DNA of 64,000 nt from Rhodococcus spelaei (lineage in GTDB: Bacteria; Actinomycetota; Actinomycetes; Mycobacteriales; Mycobacteriaceae). Positions 27,689-37,945 of this stretch are shown here, in pieces (position 1 is the first letter of the stretch; each line of letters opens with the position of its first letter). The DNA is taken from the NCBI RefSeq assembly GCF_006704125.1, contig NZ_VIGH01000001.1, positions 745,918 through 809,917 on the forward strand, in the 5' to 3' direction. Made by a program: the position numbers and the translations under genes. The notes below the pieces were generated by a model, which was given only the letters and a program-made list of their open reading frames with translations, did no database searches and was not told the DNA's origin.

Positions 27689-28360
27689 CTATGCGGGGGA
27701 GCGGACGACGACGACGGTCCCCGGGAAGTAGGCGGCGAGTTCCGGCCGCGACAGCTTGATCACGGCAGTGCCATAGCCCTGCTTGCGGACGGTCGGGGCC
27801 ACCCACACCGCGAGATCGACCTCGCTGCCCGACAATTCGCCGAACACCAGTCCGACGCGCTCGGGCTGGTCGCCCGCGGTGTTCTCAGCGACGAACCAGG
27901 CCGCGGTCTCGTCGTCGACCCGCTTCAGGCCGGCCCGACGTTCGTTCTCGACACGGTCCTCGGACCACGGGCTGCCGGAGTCGTCGACCTGCTCGGCCGA
28001 ACGCTGCCGGAACAGCTCAGCATCGGATTCGCTGGGGCTGAAGGGGCGCAGCCTGACCCCGGTGCCGGTCGCGAACGGGCGCTGCTCGGGCAGCCACTTG
28101 AGCGTCGCGTCCAGGTTCGTCACCTCGTCGCTCAGACGGTCACGCTCGAGCCGAGTCAGGCGACCGAGTTGCAGGCTGAGCACGACCTCCGCATTCGGCG
28201 GCGTGGTCTCGAGCAGTCCGCTGACGGTGCGCACCGCGGCGTCGTGGTCGTCACTGTCGACGATGGCGTCGAGCACCTCGTGCCGCATGTCGAGCGCTTT
28301 CAGCAGGGCCGCGGCGAGCTCGCGCCGGTCGAGGATCTGGTCTTGGGGGCCGGCCGTCAT
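27689..28360 (-). CDS. GNAT acetyltransferase-like protein with GyrA-like coiled coil
   Basis: 223-residue two-part protein. Residues ~8-90 resemble the coiled-coil tail of the GyrA/ParC breakage-reunion domain (RRELAAALLKALDMRHEVLDAIV, then LSLQLGRLTRLERDRLSDE). Residues ~100-223 carry a GNAT core with VRLRPFSPSES and the acetyl-CoA loop RKQGYGTAV, and end soon after the following beta-strand, short for a complete GNAT fold. ATG 28360 has GGGAG upstream; a longer in-frame start lacks one. The gyrase active-site Tyr domain is absent, so it is not a topoisomerase. Function is unknown and no steroid link is apparent. Confidence 0.75.
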   Translation of the reverse strand: MTAGPQDQILDRRELAAALLKALDMRHEVLDAIVDSDDHDAAVRTVSGLLETTPPNAEVVLSLQLGRLTRLERDRLSDEVTNLDATLKWLPEQRPFATGTGVRLRPFSPSESDAELFRQRSAEQVDDSGSPWSEDRVENERRAGLKRVDDETAAWFVAENTAGDQPERVGLVFGELSGSEVDLAVWVAPTVRKQGYGTAVIKLSRPELAAYFPGTVVVVRSPA

Positions 28361-28465
28361 GACGAATCTCCCTATCCGTTGAGTGTGCAACAGCGGAGCG
28401 CGCGCCTACCGGGTGGGCAACGGTGCACACTCTCCACGCATTGTCTGTCAACCGACGGTCAATTG

Positions 28466-30179
<1,714 letters not shown>

Positions 30180-30209
30180 CTATACGGAGGGCCTGTGATT
30201 CAATGTTTA

Positions 30210-30223
30210 TAGAACGTGTTACA
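30210..30223 (+). promoter_or_regulatory. KstR-type operator for cyp125
   Basis: TAGAACGTGTTACA is a full match to TNNAACNNGTTNNA, 40 bp before the cyp125 start. Confidence 0.78.
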
Positions 30224-30262
30224 GATCACTTGCGACATCGATCGCGGGGGCAGGAGACAGCA

Positions 30263-31516
30263 GTGGCACAGCCCAACATTCCCGCGGGATTCGACTTTAC
30301 GGACCCCGACATCTACGCGCACCGGCTGCCGGTGGAAGAACTGGCAGAGGTCCGCAAGGCCGAGCCGGTGTACTGGGTCGAGCAGCCCGACGGCGTCGGC
30401 GGATTCAACGACGGTGGCTACTGGCTCGTTACCCGGCACGAGGATATCCGGGACGTGTCGATGCGCAGCGACGTGTTCTCCACTTGGGAGAACACCGCCA
30501 TTCCGCGCTTCGCCGACGACATGCAGCGCGAGCAGATCGAACTGCAGCGCTTCGTGCTCCTGAACAAGGACGCGCCGGAGCACACCAAGCTGCGCAAGCT
30601 GGTCTCGCGCGGCTTCACCCCCCGTGCGATCAACGGGATCAAGGAAGAACTGCGCGACCGCGCGGAGGCCATCGTCAAGGCCGCGGCGGCTGAGGGCAGC
30701 GGCGACTTCGTCACCCAGGTCGCGGCGGAGCTGCCGCTGCAGGCCATCGCCGAGCTCATCGGCGTGCCGCAGGAGGACCGCGGCAAGGTCTTCGAGTGGT
30801 CCAACCAGATGACCTCCTACGACGACCCGGAGTTCGCCGACATCGATCCCGCGGCGGCGTCGATGGAGATCCTCGGGTACGCGTACCAGCTCGCCGAGGC
30901 GCGTAAGGAGAACCCGGGCGACGACCTCGTCACGACTCTGATCGAGGCGGACGTCGACGGCGACGTGCTCAGCCCCGAGGAGTTCGGCTTCTTCGTGATC
31001 GTGCTCGCGGTGGCCGGCAACGAGACCACCCGTAACGCCACCACGCACGGCATGAAGGCCTTCATCGACAACCCCGAGCAGTGGGAACTCTTCAAGAAGG
31101 AGCGCCCGAAGACCACGGCCGACGAGATCATCCGCTGGGCCACCCCGGTCGCCGCGTTCCAGCGCACCGCTCTCGCGGACACCGAGATCGGCGGCGTGGC
31201 CATCAAGAAGGGCCAGCGCGTGGTGATGAACTACGTGTCCGCGAACTTCGACGAGGAAGTCTTCGACGAGCCGCACAAGTTCGACATCCTGCGCGACCCG
31301 AACCCGCACCTGTCGTTCGGTGGCACCGGCGCCCACTACTGCCTCGGCGCCAACCTGGCCCGCATGGAGATCGACCTGATCTTCAACGCGATCGCGGACT
31401 TCCTCCCGGACATCACCGAGGTCGGCGAGACCCGCCGGCTGCGGTCCGGCTGGCTCAACGGCATCAAGGAGTACCAGGTCGACTACAAGACCCAGGGCTG
31501 CCCGGTCGCGCACTAG
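30263..31516 (+). CDS. cyp125: Cytochrome P450 CYP125, steroid C-26 monooxygenase
   Basis: 417-residue P450 that initiates side-chain degradation by oxidising the C-26/27 terminus of cholest-4-en-3-one. Close family blocks are PAGFDFTDPDIYAHRLPV, RFVLLNKDAPEHTKLRK, AVAGNETTRN (I-helix), RLRSGWLNGIK and the heme loop FGGTGAHYCLGANLAR with Cys360. It ends in the characteristic CPVAH. GTG 30263 has CAGGAG upstream; an in-frame ATG at 30203 would place the operator inside the gene and is rejected. Confidence 0.95.
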   Translation: MAQPNIPAGFDFTDPDIYAHRLPVEELAEVRKAEPVYWVEQPDGVGGFNDGGYWLVTRHEDIRDVSMRSDVFSTWENTAIPRFADDMQREQIELQRFVLLNKDAPEHTKLRKLVSRGFTPRAINGIKEELRDRAEAIVKAAAAEGSGDFVTQVAAELPLQAIAELIGVPQEDRGKVFEWSNQMTSYDDPEFADIDPAAASMEILGYAYQLAEARKENPGDDLVTTLIEADVDGDVLSPEEFGFFVIVLAVAGNETTRNATTHGMKAFIDNPEQWELFKKERPKTTADEIIRWATPVAAFQRTALADTEIGGVAIKKGQRVVMNYVSANFDEEVFDEPHKFDILRDPNPHLSFGGTGAHYCLGANLARMEIDLIFNAIADFLPDITEVGETRRLRSGWLNGIKEYQVDYKTQGCPVAH

Positions 31517-31539
31517 CGCGGTCGATCGAGAAGCTCATC

Positions 31540-31576
31540 CAGCAGCGCCGGCGCGGTCACCGCGCCGGCGCTGCTG
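31540..31576 (+). terminator. Hairpin after cyp125
   Basis: 16-bp perfect stem CAGCAGCGCCGGCGCG / CGCGCCGGCGCTGCTG with a 5-nt loop, followed by TTTCTC. Confidence 0.85.
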
Positions 31577-31609
31577 TTTCTCGGCAGGACTTCCTGCCTG
31601 GGGTCGATA

Positions 31610-31651
31610 CGAGAATGGGCCGCACAGGAATACCTGTGCGGCCCATTCTCG
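31610..31651 (-). terminator. Hairpin after the NTF2-like gene
   Basis: 19-bp perfect stem (31610-31628 and 31633-31651) with a 4-nt loop, 12 bp past the stop of the minus-strand operon. Confidence 0.8.
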
Positions 31652-31662
31652 TTGTGCTCGGG

Positions 31663-32085
31663 TCAGAGCTTGACGAGCGTCTTCATCGCCCGGTCGACCT
31701 CCCAGAAGGCCCGGATCGACTGAAGCTTGCCCTCGTCGTTCACGCGATACACGAACACGCCCTCGGCATCGATCTGGTTGCCTGCCACCACGGACCGGAT
31801 GCTGCCGATGTAGACCATCTCGTCACCACACTGCACGGTGTCGCGAACGGTGAACACGAGCGAGTCGGTGGTGGCGATCGTCATGTCGTAGAAGCGCGCG
31901 ATGGCGTCGCGTCCGTGGTGCCCCTTGCCCTCGGGGTCGAAACCCGAAGGGCCGACGGGATCCTCGACCCAGCCGTCCTCGGCGAAGAGCGCAAGCCACT
32001 CCTCCTTGCGCTTGCCGCTCGCGGCCGACTGGGAAGCTCGGGACGCGATGCGGACGGGGTGTTCAGTGGTTGTCTCGGCGGTCAT
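31663..32085 (-). CDS. NTF2/ketosteroid-isomerase-like protein
   Basis: 140-residue SnoaL/NTF2-fold protein. The segment LFAEDGWVEDPVGPSG parallels the steroid delta5-isomerase segment that carries the catalytic base Asp (VEDPVG), and the fold continues through GVFVYRVNDEGKL. A second KSI acid (Asp99) appears to be hydrophobic here. It may bind or isomerise a steroid; catalysis is uncertain. ATG 32085 is 11 bp from the LLM stop. It is the last gene of the DUF35-ltp4-ltp3-LLM operon. Confidence 0.72.
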   Translation of the reverse strand: MTAETTTEHPVRIASRASQSAASGKRKEEWLALFAEDGWVEDPVGPSGFDPEGKGHHGRDAIARFYDMTIATTDSLVFTVRDTVQCGDEMVYIGSIRSVVAGNQIDAEGVFVYRVNDEGKLQSIRAFWEVDRAMKTLVKL

Positions 32086-32096
32086 GGGCGTCCCGT

Positions 32097-32960
32097 TCAG
32101 TTGATGTAGGAGGCGGCGAACTTGCGCATCGAGTCCTGCTTGGCCTCGAGCGACCCGTCGAACCCGACCCCGTCGAAGATCCACGGCACCACGATGGAGT
32201 CGGTGACCCCGGCCTCGGCGAGTTCGGCGTAGCCGTCCTTGCCGAAGCGGTCGATGCAGACCACCTGGATCTCGAATGGCTCGTCCGCCCTGCCGTATTC
32301 GGCGCGGAGGTCGTCCAGCTTCTTCTTGGTTTCGACGATGTCGTTGAACTTCATCATCGCCGACGTCCAGCCGTCGCCGACCCGAGCAGCCCGGCGCAGC
32401 GCCACGTCGGTATGTCCACCGACATAGAACGGCACCGGCTTGCTGGGGGCGGGGCTCATCTGCAACTTGTCGAAGTCGAAGAACTCGCCGTGGAACTCGA
32501 CCATGCCGCCGGCAAGCACCAGCTTGATGACCTCGATCATCTCGTCGACGCGTGCGCCCCGCTTCTTGAACGGCACGCCACACCACTCGAACTCCTCAGG
32601 CGCCCAGCCGATCCCGACGCCGAAGCCGAAACGGTTCCCCGTCAGGTTCGCGACCGAACCGACCTGCCGAGCGAGCAGCAGCGGGTTACGCGACCCCAGC
32701 TTGAGCACGTTCGTGTAGAAGCCGATCGTCGAGGTGGCCGCGCCCATCGCCGCCGCGGCGATGAGCGGGTCCACCCACGGTGTCTCGGCATTCCACATCC
32801 GCGAGCCGTCGGGGGTGTACGGGTAGTCCGCTGCTGCGGTCTCCATGTAGAACAACGAGTCGGGCAGGCCGATGTTTGCGAACCCGCACTCCTCCGCGGT
32901 CTGGGCCAACGGGATCAATTGATCGAGTGGGCTCATCGCGACGCCGACGGTGAACTTCAT
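32097..32960 (-). CDS. LLM-class (F420-dependent) oxidoreductase
   Basis: 287-residue luciferase-like monooxygenase-family TIM barrel. Typical are LIPLAQTAEECGFANIGLPDS, TSTIGFYTNVLKLGSRNP, NRFGFGVGIGWAPEEFE and VPFYVGGHTDVALRRAARVGDGW. The cofactor is likely F420 by family; no activity is assigned. It lies 11 bp after ltp3 in a side-chain operon, so a role in sterol side-chain metabolism is inferred. A second, different LLM gene lies at 36286. Confidence 0.82.
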   Translation of the reverse strand: MKFTVGVAMSPLDQLIPLAQTAEECGFANIGLPDSLFYMETAAADYPYTPDGSRMWNAETPWVDPLIAAAAMGAATSTIGFYTNVLKLGSRNPLLLARQVGSVANLTGNRFGFGVGIGWAPEEFEWCGVPFKKRGARVDEMIEVIKLVLAGGMVEFHGEFFDFDKLQMSPAPSKPVPFYVGGHTDVALRRAARVGDGWTSAMMKFNDIVETKKKLDDLRAEYGRADEPFEIQVVCIDRFGKDGYAELAEAGVTDSIVVPWIFDGVGFDGSLEAKQDSMRKFAASYIN

Positions 32961-32971
32961 GCGCGTCCCTT

Positions 32972-34147
32972 CTAGTTGGTCGGGCGGTCGGTGCCGACCA
33001 CCCACATCGCGAAGTACTGCGAGCCACCGCCGTACGCATGACCGAAGGCCTTGCGTACGCCGTCGACCTGGTGGCCGCCGGCCCGTTCCATCACCTGCAT
33101 TGCCGATTCGGCGTACCGGATCATGCCGGACGCGCCGATCGGGTTGGACGAGAGCACACCGCCCGACGCGTTGACCGGCAACTGTCCGCCGATCGCGGTC
33201 TCGCCGGCCTCGGTGAACTTCCAGCCCTGCCCCTCCGGCACGAAACCGAGGTTCTCCAGCCACATCGGCTCGAACCACGAGAACGGCACGTAGATCTCGG
33301 CCTCGTCGATCTCGGTGAGCGGATCGGTGATGCCCGCTGCCTTCCACAGGGCTGCGGACGCGTCGCGGCCCGCCTGCGGGTTGGCGACGTTGCGGCCGGC
33401 ATACGACAGCGGCTCGGTGCGCATCGCGGTCGCGTGGATCCACGCCACCTTGCGGCCGTCGCCCTCGACGACCTTCGCGGCGTCCTCGTTGCCGATGACG
33501 ATCGCGCAGGCACCGTCCGACGATGGGCAGGTCTCGTCGAAACGAATGGGATCCCACAACATCTGGGACGCCATGACGGACTCGACCGAGATGTCGGGCT
33601 GCTTGAGGTGCGCGTACGGGTTGAGCGCGCCGTTGCGGCGGTCCTTGACCGCCACCATCGCACCGATGTGGTCGGGGGCGCCCGATCGCCGAATGTACGA
33701 ACGCACATGCGGTGCGAAGAACCCGCCCGCACCCGCGCCGACGGGCATCGTGAACGGAACCGGCGTGGACAGCGCCCACATTGCGTTGGACTCGGACTGC
33801 TTCTCCCACGACACCGCGATCACACGCTTGTGGACGCCGGACTGCACCAGGCTGGTCGCGACGTTGCCCGTCGAGGCGCCGACCGAGCCGGCGGTATGCA
33901 CGCGCAGCAGCGGCTTTCCGTTGGCGCCCAGCGCATCAGACATCGCAAGTTCCGGCATCATCGAGCCCTCGAACAGGTCGGGTGCCTTGCCGATCACGAT
34001 GGCGTCGATGTCGTCCCAGCCGACGTGGGCATCGGCCATCGCGCGGTCGACCGCCTCGCGGATCATGCCTGCCATCGTGACGTCGTGGCGCTTGGCGACG
34101 TAGTAGGTCTGGCCTGTGCCGAGGACTGCGGCAAGTTGCTTCGCCAT
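32972..34147 (-). CDS. ltp3: Thiolase-like steroid aldolase Ltp3
   Basis: 391-residue protein with the thiolase fold of SCPx type but without the nucleophilic Cys: the corresponding segment reads RVHTAGSVGAST. It retains GGVLSSNPIGASGMIRYAE and AFGHAYGGGSQYFA. Ltp3 and Ltp4 are required in Rhodococcus for degradation of C-24-branched sterol side chains and are thought to be aldolases. ATG 34147 overlaps the ltp4 stop (TGATG). Confidence 0.88.
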   Translation of the reverse strand: MAKQLAAVLGTGQTYYVAKRHDVTMAGMIREAVDRAMADAHVGWDDIDAIVIGKAPDLFEGSMMPELAMSDALGANGKPLLRVHTAGSVGASTGNVATSLVQSGVHKRVIAVSWEKQSESNAMWALSTPVPFTMPVGAGAGGFFAPHVRSYIRRSGAPDHIGAMVAVKDRRNGALNPYAHLKQPDISVESVMASQMLWDPIRFDETCPSSDGACAIVIGNEDAAKVVEGDGRKVAWIHATAMRTEPLSYAGRNVANPQAGRDASAALWKAAGITDPLTEIDEAEIYVPFSWFEPMWLENLGFVPEGQGWKFTEAGETAIGGQLPVNASGGVLSSNPIGASGMIRYAESAMQVMERAGGHQVDGVRKAFGHAYGGGSQYFAMWVVGTDRPTN

Positions 34148-35214
34148 CAGTTGTTGCGTCCTTCCATGACTGCGACCAGGTTCTGCTGCAGCACAGGGCC
34201 ACTGGTGGCGTGGGCGAGGGTGCGCTGCGCGTCACCGCTCATGATCTTCCGTGCGGCGTGGCCGATGCGCTCGAGGCCGCCGGAGAACATCGGGTTGCCG
34301 GTCAGCGGACCGCCCGACGGGTTGATTGTCGTGGCGTCGGTCAGGCCGATCGCCTCGCGCAGGATGATCTCCTGATGCGTGAACGGCGCGTGCAGCTCGG
34401 CGACGTCGATGTTCGAGACGTCACCACCGGTCGCGGCGCGGGCGGCTGCGGCGGTCGACGGTGAGACCGTCAGGTCCCGCGACCCGATCACAGGGGAGTC
34501 AATGCGGTGCTCGATGCCGGTGATCCACGCCGGACGCTCGCACAGTTCGCGGGCGCGGTCGCCGCGGGCCAGGATGATTGCGGCCGCGCCGTCGGTGATC
34601 GGTGCACAGTCGTGCGCCCGCAACGGATCCGCGACGTACTCGGACGCCAGCAGCGCCTCGATGTCGACGTCGCCGAAGATCTGCGCGTTGGGGTTGCTCT
34701 TCGCGGCGGCACGGCTGCGCTGCGCGATCTGAGCCATTTCCTCGGCGGTCCACTTGCCCGATTCGAGCCCGAGCCGGGCCTGCAGGCCTGCCATCGAGAC
34801 GGAGTCCGGCCACAGCGGGGCAACCAGGTACGGGTCGGTCTGCATCGCGAGGATCTGGCGGAGGTTGCCTGCGGAAGACTTGCCGAAGCCGTACACGAGC
34901 GCGGTGTCGACCTCGCCGGTCATGATCTTGACCCAGGCCTCGTACAGGGCCCAGGCGGCGTCCATCTCGACGTGCGACTCGTTGATCGGCGGCACGGCGC
35001 CGATCGAGTCGATCGCGGAGATGAACGAGAACGATCGGCCGGCCAGGTAGTCGGACGATCCGGAGCACCAGAAACCGATGTCGGACTTGGTGATTCCGAG
35101 CTCCGCGTACAGCTCCTGGAAGCAGGGGACGAGCATCTCGACACCATTGGTGGTGCCGGTTGTCTCGCGCACATGGGGGGCCTGTGCGAAGCCGACGACT
35201 GCAATGTCTGTCAT
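34147..35214 (-). CDS. ltp4: Thiolase-like steroid aldolase Ltp4
   Basis: 355-residue SCPx-like thiolase-fold protein, partner of Ltp3. Instead of the nucleophile loop it shows INESHVEMDAAWALYEAW, so classical thiolysis is not expected. PLRAHDCAPITDGAAAIIL and GGPLTGNPMFSGGLERIGHA mark the C-terminal domain. It starts 14 bp after the DUF35 gene. Homologues from C-24-branched sterol catabolism release a C3 unit by retro-aldol cleavage; that assignment is by homology and gene order. Confidence 0.87.
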   Translation of the reverse strand: MTDIAVVGFAQAPHVRETTGTTNGVEMLVPCFQELYAELGITKSDIGFWCSGSSDYLAGRSFSFISAIDSIGAVPPINESHVEMDAAWALYEAWVKIMTGEVDTALVYGFGKSSAGNLRQILAMQTDPYLVAPLWPDSVSMAGLQARLGLESGKWTAEEMAQIAQRSRAAAKSNPNAQIFGDVDIEALLASEYVADPLRAHDCAPITDGAAAIILARGDRARELCERPAWITGIEHRIDSPVIGSRDLTVSPSTAAAARAATGGDVSNIDVAELHAPFTHQEIILREAIGLTDATTINPSGGPLTGNPMFSGGLERIGHAARKIMSGDAQRTLAHATSGPVLQQNLVAVMEGRNN

Positions 35215-35228
35215 GGTCTTTTCGGCTC

Positions 35229-36200
35229 CTAGAGGTGGTGCTTGTAGGTGTCGTAGTCCGCGTCCGGCTCACCGCTCGGGCGGAAATGGGAGACGTTCCG
35301 GAGTGAGTACACCCACTCCTCCTTCGGTCGCCAGACGGCCTCGACCCGCATGCCCATCCGGACCTCGGCGGGATCGACCTCGAGAATGAGGTGCAGGAAC
35401 GGGATGTCCGCGCCGTCGAGCAGGACGTAGGCCGCGACGTAGGGCGGCTTGATCTGCTGGCCCAGGAACGGGACGTTGACGATGCAGAAGGTGGTGATAG
35501 TGCCCTTGTCGGACACCTCGACCTGTTCCTTGGTGGGGACACCGTCGGTGGGGTTCGCACCGCGCGGCGGGACGTACACCTTGCCGTTCGCGTCGGTGCG
35601 GCCACCGATGATCTTGCCCTCCATCAGACCGAGGAGGTAGTAGGTCTCCTCGAACGAGGCCGTGTGCGTGTAGTGCAGGTCGATCGGGGTGACGATGTCG
35701 GTGACCGGGTCGCCGCCTGCCGGCGCCGACGTGGACTCGCTCTCGCCGGGTTCGAAGCACGCGATGTCGCGGATGTGCCCGGTGCGCTCGTCGGCCCAGC
35801 GGACCCGCACCCGCATCCCGGTGCTCATCGCGTCGGCGGAGCCCGCGTCGACGGCGTGCAGGATCGACGTGTCCGCGCCGTCCAGCTTGACCAGCGCCCA
35901 CGCGAAGGGGTGGCTCAGCGGCTGACCCTCGATGGGATCGGGCATCCACGTCCAGCTGACGACGGTCCCGGTGTCAGAGACGTCGACGAAGTCGGTCATC
36001 GGCTCGTGGGTGGTGGGATCGAACTCCGTCGGCGGCACGTGGACACGGCCGTCGGATCCACGCGCGCCGACGACCTTTCGGTCTCGCAGGCCGGTGACGA
36101 ACGCGCCGATCGTGGGTCCCACGGATCGGGTGTAGTCGAATTTGAGATTTAGCGGCGCTCTCAGTGGCTGCTCGGCCACCGCGCTCTTTTCAGGGGTCAC
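35229..36200 (-). CDS. Tandem DUF35 OB-fold protein (Rv3521-like)
   Basis: 323-residue protein with two DUF35-like OB-fold halves (about residues 15-155 and 175-310), each with a GRVHVPP / GKVYVPP turn, a VDVSDTGTV / VEVSDKGTI strand and GMRVRVRW / GMRVEAVW. No CxxC zinc-ribbon cysteines are present at the usual N-terminal positions. DUF35 domains bind acyl-CoA for thiolase-like aldolases, and this gene heads the operon with ltp4-ltp3, so it probably is their partner. GTG 36200 lies 9 bp from the KstR-type box. Confidence 0.82.
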   Translation of the reverse strand: MTPEKSAVAEQPLRAPLNLKFDYTRSVGPTIGAFVTGLRDRKVVGARGSDGRVHVPPTEFDPTTHEPMTDFVDVSDTGTVVSWTWMPDPIEGQPLSHPFAWALVKLDGADTSILHAVDAGSADAMSTGMRVRVRWADERTGHIRDIACFEPGESESTSAPAGGDPVTDIVTPIDLHYTHTASFEETYYLLGLMEGKIIGGRTDANGKVYVPPRGANPTDGVPTKEQVEVSDKGTITTFCIVNVPFLGQQIKPPYVAAYVLLDGADIPFLHLILEVDPAEVRMGMRVEAVWRPKEEWVYSLRNVSHFRPSGEPDADYDTYKHHL

Positions 36201-36209
36201 ACGATCGAG

Positions 36210-36223
36210 TAGAACAGGTTCTT
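36210..36223. promoter_or_regulatory. KstR-type operator, DUF35/LLM divergent promoter
   Basis: TAGAACAGGTTCTT keeps TNNAACNNGTT; the last base differs. It is central in the 85-bp gap between divergent units. Confidence 0.75.
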
Positions 36224-36285
36224 ATTACTGTGGCAAGAGTCACTGTCGCAGGGCCGCGGAAATGGGAAAACACGGAGGCACGTAG

Positions 36286-37326
36286 ATGAAGCTTGGGTTG
36301 CAACTCGGGTACTGGGGCGCACAGCCGCCGGCGAACGCTGCTGAACTCGTTGCAGAAGCCGACCGCTTCGGGTTCGACGCCGTCTTTTCCGCCGAGTCCT
36401 GGGGCAACGACGCCTTCACGCCGTTGGCGTGGTGGGGGTCGAGCACGCAGCGCGTTCGGCTCGGGACGTCTGTCGCGCAGCTGTCCGGTCGGACGCCGAC
36501 CAACGCCGCGATGCACGCGCTGACCCTCGACCACCTGTCGGGAGGTCGAGCCATCCTCGGTCTCGGAGTGTCCGGGCCGCAGGTCGTCGAGGGCTGGTAC
36601 GGGCAGCCGTTCCCGAAACCTCTTGCGCGGACCCGTGAGTACGTCTCGATCATCCGGCAGGTCCTCGCTCGTGAGGCTCCGGTGACCAACGCCGGGCCGC
36701 ACTACCCGCTGCCGTACCGCGGCGAGGACGGAATGGGGCTGGGCAAGCCGCTCAAGCCGATCACCCACCCGCTGCGGGCCGATCTGCCGATCTGGCTCGG
36801 TGCCGAGGGGCCGAAGAACGTCGCGCTGACGGCCGAGATCGCCGACGGCTGGCTGGCGATCTACTACACGCCGAGACTCGCTCCGATGTACAACGAGTGG
36901 CTCGACGAGGGTTTCGCGCGCAAGGGTGCCCGCCGCGGCCGCGAGGACTTCGAGGTCGCCGCGACGTGTCAGGTCGTCGTCACCGACGACCGTGCCGCCG
37001 AGATCGCCCGGCTCAAGCCGTACACCGCCCTGTACGTCGGGGGCATGGGCGCCGCCGAGCTGAACTTCCACGCCCAGGTGTACACCCGGATGGGTTACGG
37101 CGACGAGGTCAAGGAGATCCAGCGACTCTTCCTGTCGGGCAAGAAGGAAGAGGCCATTGCGACGGTGCCGGACGAGATGGTCACCGACACCATGATCATC
37201 GGCAACCTCGACGAGGTGCGCGATCAGGTCAAGGTGTGGGAGGACTCGGGCGTCACCATGCTGCTGGTGACCTGTCGCGACGTCGAGCACATGCGTCAGC
37301 TCTCGGACGCCGTCAACCCCGCCTGA
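36286..37326 (+). CDS. LLM-class F420-dependent oxidoreductase (Rv3520c-like)
   Basis: 346-residue LLM TIM barrel. The start MKLGLQLGYWGAQPP, FDAVFSAESWGNDAF, RTPTNAAMHALTLDHLSGGR and PIWLGAEGPKNVALTAEIADGWL are typical. In M. tuberculosis Rv3520c is next to Rv3521 (DUF35), and the same pair is divergent here. The ATG follows GGAGGCACGTAG. The F420-dependent reaction in steroid metabolism is not defined. Confidence 0.86.
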   Translation: MKLGLQLGYWGAQPPANAAELVAEADRFGFDAVFSAESWGNDAFTPLAWWGSSTQRVRLGTSVAQLSGRTPTNAAMHALTLDHLSGGRAILGLGVSGPQVVEGWYGQPFPKPLARTREYVSIIRQVLAREAPVTNAGPHYPLPYRGEDGMGLGKPLKPITHPLRADLPIWLGAEGPKNVALTAEIADGWLAIYYTPRLAPMYNEWLDEGFARKGARRGREDFEVAATCQVVVTDDRAAEIARLKPYTALYVGGMGAAELNFHAQVYTRMGYGDEVKEIQRLFLSGKKEEAIATVPDEMVTDTMIIGNLDEVRDQVKVWEDSGVTMLLVTCRDVEHMRQLSDAVNPA

Positions 37327-37378
37327 CAGTGAGGATGGTGTAGCGAGTTCCCCCGGCCGGGGCGGGCGGACCGCGTGG

Positions 37379-37831
37379 TCAGGCTGAGGGCGGGGGAAGT
37401 TCGGCCATGCCGTACACGCGGCGGGCGTGGATGCGGAGGACCCGACGGCGCTCGGTGACCATCGCGCGGCGGAAGGCATCCCAGTCCGGGTGCTCGGTGC
37501 CGAGTGCCCGGCGGTAGACGTCGACGAGCTCGTCGACGGCGGCATCGTGTGGGTCTGTGGCGATCGAGCTCAGGTCCGCGTCACCCTCGATCACGGCGTA
37601 GGACCAGAAGTCGGTGGCGCTGACATGCAGGGAGACGCGGGGGTCGCGGATGGCGTTGCGGGTCTTCGCGCGGTCCGCGGTGACGGACATCCGGGCGGTC
37701 CGGCTGTCCTCGTCCCAGGTGTAGATGACATTCGACAACTGGGGCCTGCCGTCGCGCTTGATGGTGGCCAGCACACCGCGGGTGTGGGACGCGACTAGGT
37801 CGAGAAGCCGGGGATCGGCGTCGGTGCTCAT
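37379..37831 (-). CDS. PPOX-class F420-dependent split-barrel protein
   Basis: 150-residue pyridoxamine-5'-phosphate-oxidase-fold protein of the F420-dependent type (Rv1155-like): LVASHTRGVLATIKRDGRPQLSNVIY, AKTRNAIRDPRVSLHV, YAVIEGDADL. ATG 37831 is preferred over an in-frame GTG 15 codons upstream because the domain begins directly after it. It is a stand-alone gene convergent with the LLM gene. Substrate unknown. Confidence 0.82.
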   Translation of the reverse strand: MSTDADPRLLDLVASHTRGVLATIKRDGRPQLSNVIYTWDEDSRTARMSVTADRAKTRNAIRDPRVSLHVSATDFWSYAVIEGDADLSSIATDPHDAAVDELVDVYRRALGTEHPDWDAFRRAMVTERRRVLRIHARRVYGMAELPPPSA

Positions 37832-37889
37832 GTGGGCGACAACCCATGTACGGCCGCGGTTGTTCCGACGTACCAATCGATTCGACGCA

Positions 37890-37925
37890 CACGGCCCGCC
37901 GTCGCGACTGCGACGGCGGGCCGTG
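37890..37925 (-). terminator. Hairpin after echA19
   Basis: 16-bp perfect stem CACGGCCCGCCGTCGC / GCGACGGCGGGCCGTG with a GACT loop, 20 bp past the echA19 stop. Confidence 0.85.
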
Positions 37926-37945
37926 ACGATCCGGTGGGTGGGGGG

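Noticed and set aside
30203-30262. ATG 30203 as start of cyp125
   Set aside because: The frame covers the perfect operator and lacks a ribosome-binding site; GTG 30263 has CAGGAG.
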